Source of the DNA: Byssochlamys sp. IMV 00236 | Lineage: Eukaryota > Ascomycota > Eurotiomycetes > Eurotiales > Thermoascaceae | DNA: 22,162 nt | Assembly (NCBI GenBank): GCA_001931875.2 | Contig: MSJH02000396.1 | Span: 1-22,162 of the forward strand | Reading direction: 5' to 3' | Shown: in pieces, positions 19,491 through 22,162 of the stretch | How the letters are laid out: every line of letters starts with the position of its first letter | How positions within the stretch are numbered: the first letter of the stretch is position 1 | Program-made: the position numbers and the translations under genes | The notes under the pieces: model-generated | The model's input: only the letters and a program-made list of their open reading frames with translations | The model's database searches: none | Told to the model about the DNA's origin: nothing

Positions 19491-20795
19491 TTATAATATA
19501 CGGGGCCTTTGGTTAGCTACGCTCAAAACATTCTGTGCTTGAAAGGCACTCATTGGCTGTACGTGGCCTGCTCCATCCTTGACGAAAGCAGTACCTTCTG
19601 AAGAAGGAGGTAAAAATACAACATTTGTATTTGGTGCTTTGGAAAGGTTGTTTAAGGTGTCAAGATATCTGATCTGCATAGCAGAAGGTGTATTAAGTAT
19701 ATCAGCAGCCTCTCTCATCAGTTTAGCAGCGTCAACTTCAGCCCTTGCAGTAATGACTTTAGACTGTCCAGTACGTTTAGCTTGAGCAGCTGCAGAAAGC
19801 GATTCTTGAAGCTCTTTTGAAAAGCTAAAGTCTTTGATAAGGATCGATTCAATCTACAGCCACGTTAAGCAACCTTATGCGCATTCCTTATGTCTGTGCT
19901 AAATTACCTTTACTCCCCAGTCAGCAGCCACGCCACCAGTAATATCCTGAACCTCTTGAGCTATTGCCTCACGATTTTCAACACATTCTTGTAGTACTTT
20001 ACCGCCCAAAATATGACGAAGTGTTGTTTGGGTCCTTTTTATCTATTATTAGCTATCCAGCTTGTTTCCACAACACCTTTTATTCTTATTACCTTTCTAT
20101 CAGTGCCTTTTTCACATTATTCACTCCAAACGTAGCTTGATATGGATCAATTATATGCCAGTATAAGACTGAGTCGATCAAAACTGTCACATTATCTTTT
20201 GTCATGATGTACTGACGAGGAATATCTGCAATCTGTATCTTTACATCCACTCTCTTTATTGTTTCCGTTAGGGGGTTAATCTATATTATAAAAAATTAGA
20301 ATATGTATACAATCGCGTTGATTCATGCATACCTTGACAAGACCGGGATCAACGCACTTGTAAAATTTTCCAAATCGTGATACGAGACCAACGCTACCTT
20401 GCCTGACGGGTTTATATGGATTGGGAAAACAGAAGCAACCGGGAATCTAAAATCATAATCTGTAAGCAAACATTTTGTGATCTATCGTGTTATTTTACCG
20501 TGCCAAATGCTCCAATGATAGAACCTAAACCATTCATCATATTACCATACCATCCCTAAATCACACTGTCAATAACAAGAATGCTTTCTAATCATGCTCA
20601 TATTACATGTTCAATAGTACTTAAGTCAAGTTCTAATGCAAGACTAGGTTGTATTCCGTTGGTTGCAAAGTCTCCTTTAACTTGTTGGATCGTACGTGAT
20701 GGTTGACCAGACGTGCTTGGGCCGCCTTTTGCTGTATAACCGGACTTCATCAATGGAAAGTCGTCTTCAACGTGACTATTTGTGCGGTTTGACAT
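19491..20795 (-). CDS. Stomatin-like SPFH (band 7) membrane protein
   Basis: Six minus-strand exons, 20795-20607, 20555-20499, 20446-20333, 20280-20093, 20034-19908 and 19853-19491, give 345 aa. Stomatins are oligomeric scaffolds attached to the inner face of membranes by a hydrophobic hairpin and palmitoyl groups. The N-terminal 65 residues are polar. They are followed by WYGNMMNGLGSIIGAFGTIPGCFCF, a short hydrophobic segment with two Cys that could be acylated, then NPYKPVRQGSVGLVSRFGKF..VDPGLVKINPL. The band-7 core has IADIPRQYIMTKDNVTV, YWHIIDPYQATFGVNN and TQTTLRHILG, and ends DWGVKIESILIKDFSF. A helical AQAKRTGQSKVITARAEVDA segment and FLPPSSEG tail complete it. Fungal plasma-membrane or endosomal stomatins fit best; a mitochondrial SLP2-type role is less likely because no targeting peptide is seen. 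Confidence 0.94.
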
Positions 20796-20950
20796 ATTGA
20801 GAGTTTAAGATAATACAAGCGAAGAAGAACAAAAAGAAATAAAAAAGAGAGATAAAGAAAAGGGAAAGAAAAAGAAAAAAAAAAGACTTTTATGCTCAAA
20901 TTGAAAATGCGCCAAAAAAAAAAACAACAGAAAGTCATCAGGACATGTAT
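20796..20950 (-). promoter_or_regulatory. Upstream region of the stomatin-like gene
   Basis: This 155-bp stretch is purine-rich on the plus strand (pyrimidine-rich on the coding strand), with long A and GAAA runs, typical of the start-site regions in this window. The left arm of the large inverted repeat begins right behind it, so most of the upstream promoter of this gene would lie in repeat sequence. Confidence 0.4.
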
Positions 20951-21411
20951 TTTTTTTTTTCTTCTCTTTTTTCCTGCAAAGCACAATACGAAAAGTTTAA
21001 AAAGTTGCTAAGCAGTTGGTGAGACCCGTTGAAGGGGGGAGCTTTATCCATTTTTAGCAAATATGGTTACACAATAAGTACTCACCAAAGGGATCTGGTG
21101 AAAGAGAGACACAGACAGAGAGAGAAAGAGAAAGAAAGAGAAAAGAGCTAAGCAAGCTGAGCAAACCAAAGTTGCCTGCTTAGCAAATATGGTAATGTAG
21201 GACATGATGCTACTACACATGCGTGGAGTGTATCTTGTAAAGAAGGATGATCTATTGTCTTTACCAGGTTTATAAACACACTTTCAAAGTAATACACAAG
21301 TATGGCAAAGTACTAAGACTAAGATGACTTTTACTACTAACAACCTGATAAAGTGTCAAGTCAAGTAGATCATCCATTGTAATCGTATTATAAAGATCAT
21401 CGCTACGCTAG
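20951..21411 (+). repeat. Left arm of a 461-bp inverted repeat
   Basis: Each base x pairs with base 43113-x of the right arm. I compared the arms block by block: 459 of 461 positions match with no gaps, and the only differences are at 21395 and 21403, close to the inner end. The arm holds a GA-rich microsatellite (about 21113-21147), a 14-bp direct repeat TTAGCAAATATGGT (21054 and 21180) and an 11-bp inverted pair TTGCTAAGCAG/CTGCTTAGCAA (21005 and 21176). No coding region was recognised. The outer end lies in a T run, so the exact border there is soft. Confidence 0.95.
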
Positions 21412-21701
21412 ATCATTCTTTGCTTTACAAAGTATGCCCCATAGATGTGTAGCAGTATTGTGTTTCACATGGTCATATTTGTTTATTATGCAACCTAAAA
21501 AAAAGAATGTGTATCTTACCTTGCTTACCTCACCCCATCGGAACCTGGAACGGGAAGCAACAATGATTGCAGTAAAAGAAGAATACTTCATGTTCTTTCC
21601 TTAATACGCTGAGTCGTCAAAAGCACTAGTTTTCTCAAATAACTAGTATCAAGACAGCGCTTTTATTGTATTCAGCGCCAGTTCCAGATTACATTTTATC
21701 G
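21412..21701. other. 290-bp spacer between the inverted-repeat arms
   Basis: Unique AT-rich sequence with no gene I can support. A 62-codon frame on the minus strand (21403-21591) overlaps the arm border and has no family features. There are no terminal repeats or transposase signs. Confidence 0.6.
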
Positions 21702-22162
21702 CTAGCGTAACGATGATATTTATAATACGATTACAATGGATGATCTACTTGACTTGACACTTTATCAGGTTGTTAGTAGTAAAAGTCATCTTAGTCTTAG
21801 TACTTTGCCATACTTGTGTATTACTTTGAAAGTGTGTTTATAAACCTGGTAAAGACAATAGATCATCCTTCTTTACAAGATACACTCCACGCATGTGTAG
21901 TAGCATCATGTCCTACATTACCATATTTGCTAAGCAGGCAACTTTGGTTTGCTCAGCTTGCTTAGCTCTTTTCTCTTTCTTTCTCTTTCTCTCTCTGTCT
22001 GTGTCTCTCTTTCACCAGATCCCTTTGGTGAGTACTTATTGTGTAACCATATTTGCTAAAAATGGATAAAGCTCCCCCCTTCAACGGGTCTCACCAACTG
22101 CTTAGCAACTTTTTAAACTTTTCGTATTGTGCTTTGCAGGAAAAAAGAGAAGAAAAAAAAAA
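21702..22162 (-). repeat. Right arm of the 461-bp inverted repeat, cut by the window end
   Basis: Reverse complement of 20951-21411 with two mismatches (21710 and 21718). It reaches the last base of the window inside an A run, so the real arm may be longer. If it goes on, the next sequence outward should be a copy of the stomatin-like gene's upstream region. Confidence 0.95.

Noticed and set aside
1..22162. tRNA, rRNA, CRISPR or mobile-element genes
   Set aside because: I saw no cloverleaf with a GTTCRA-type arm, no rRNA motifs, no spaced repeat array and no transposase, integrase or reverse-transcriptase motif on either strand.
20951..22162. Reading the inverted repeat as telomeric or rDNA palindrome
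   Set aside because: No TTAGGG-type repeats and no rRNA sequence are present.

Overview
This is a compact, AT-rich eukaryotic window that I read as nuclear DNA of a fungus, probably an early-diverging (Mucoromycota-like) one. The evidence is 38 short introns (about 47-70 nt) with GT..AG ends, a fungal full-size PDR-type ABC transporter, a fused alpha-beta tryptophan synthase, and fungal-type IST1, NOT4, STE14 and VPS68 homologues. It also carries a NELF-A-like gene, which yeasts lack. The lineage is inferred; no marker fixes the species. The window starts and ends in poly-A runs, so it may be a whole contig broken at homopolymers.

Layout, left to right. 1-705: poly-A, a 53-codon ORF of unknown status and the TATA-bearing promoter of the transporter. 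706-5170 (+): PDR-type ABC transporter, 1467 aa, one intron. 5273-6848 (-): NELF-A-like protein, five exons, 446 aa. 6953-8368 (-): intronless F-box/LRR protein, 471 aa. 8491-9401 (-): isoprenylcysteine carboxyl methyltransferase (STE14), four exons, 248 aa. A 151-bp divergent promoter separates it from 9553-10535 (+): IST1, five exons, 252 aa. 10536-11095: gene-poor stretch with two short ORFs, one repeating the IST1 C-terminal MIT-interacting motif. 11096-13439 (+): SAPS-family PP6/Sit4 regulatory subunit, nine exons, 637 aa. 13539-15410 (+): NOT4 ubiquitin ligase, six exons, 530 aa. 15476-16256 (+): TMEM50/Vps68-like membrane protein, six exons, 166 aa. 16348-18623 (-): tryptophan synthase, four exons, 702 aa. 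18624-19490: its upstream region, with a Gcn4-type site. 19491-20795 (-): stomatin-like SPFH protein, six exons, 345 aa. 20951-22162: a 461-bp inverted repeat around a 290-bp spacer, with the right arm cut by the window end.

The genes are ordinary chromosomal housekeeping genes and do not form one pathway. There are loose themes: endosome and membrane trafficking (IST1, VPS68-like, stomatin), RNA polymerase II and mRNA control (NELF-A, NOT4) and membrane export or modification (PDR transporter, STE14). Packing is tight: convergent pairs have overlapping poly-A signals, and NOT4 ends 65 bp before the next start codon.

Most worth a second look are the NELF-A homologue in a fungus, the near-perfect inverted repeat, and the second copy of the IST1 KRLDALKRK-stop tail, whose six base differences from the first are all synonymous. 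All exon models come from reading frames, splice consensus and remembered family motifs; no alignment or database search was run.
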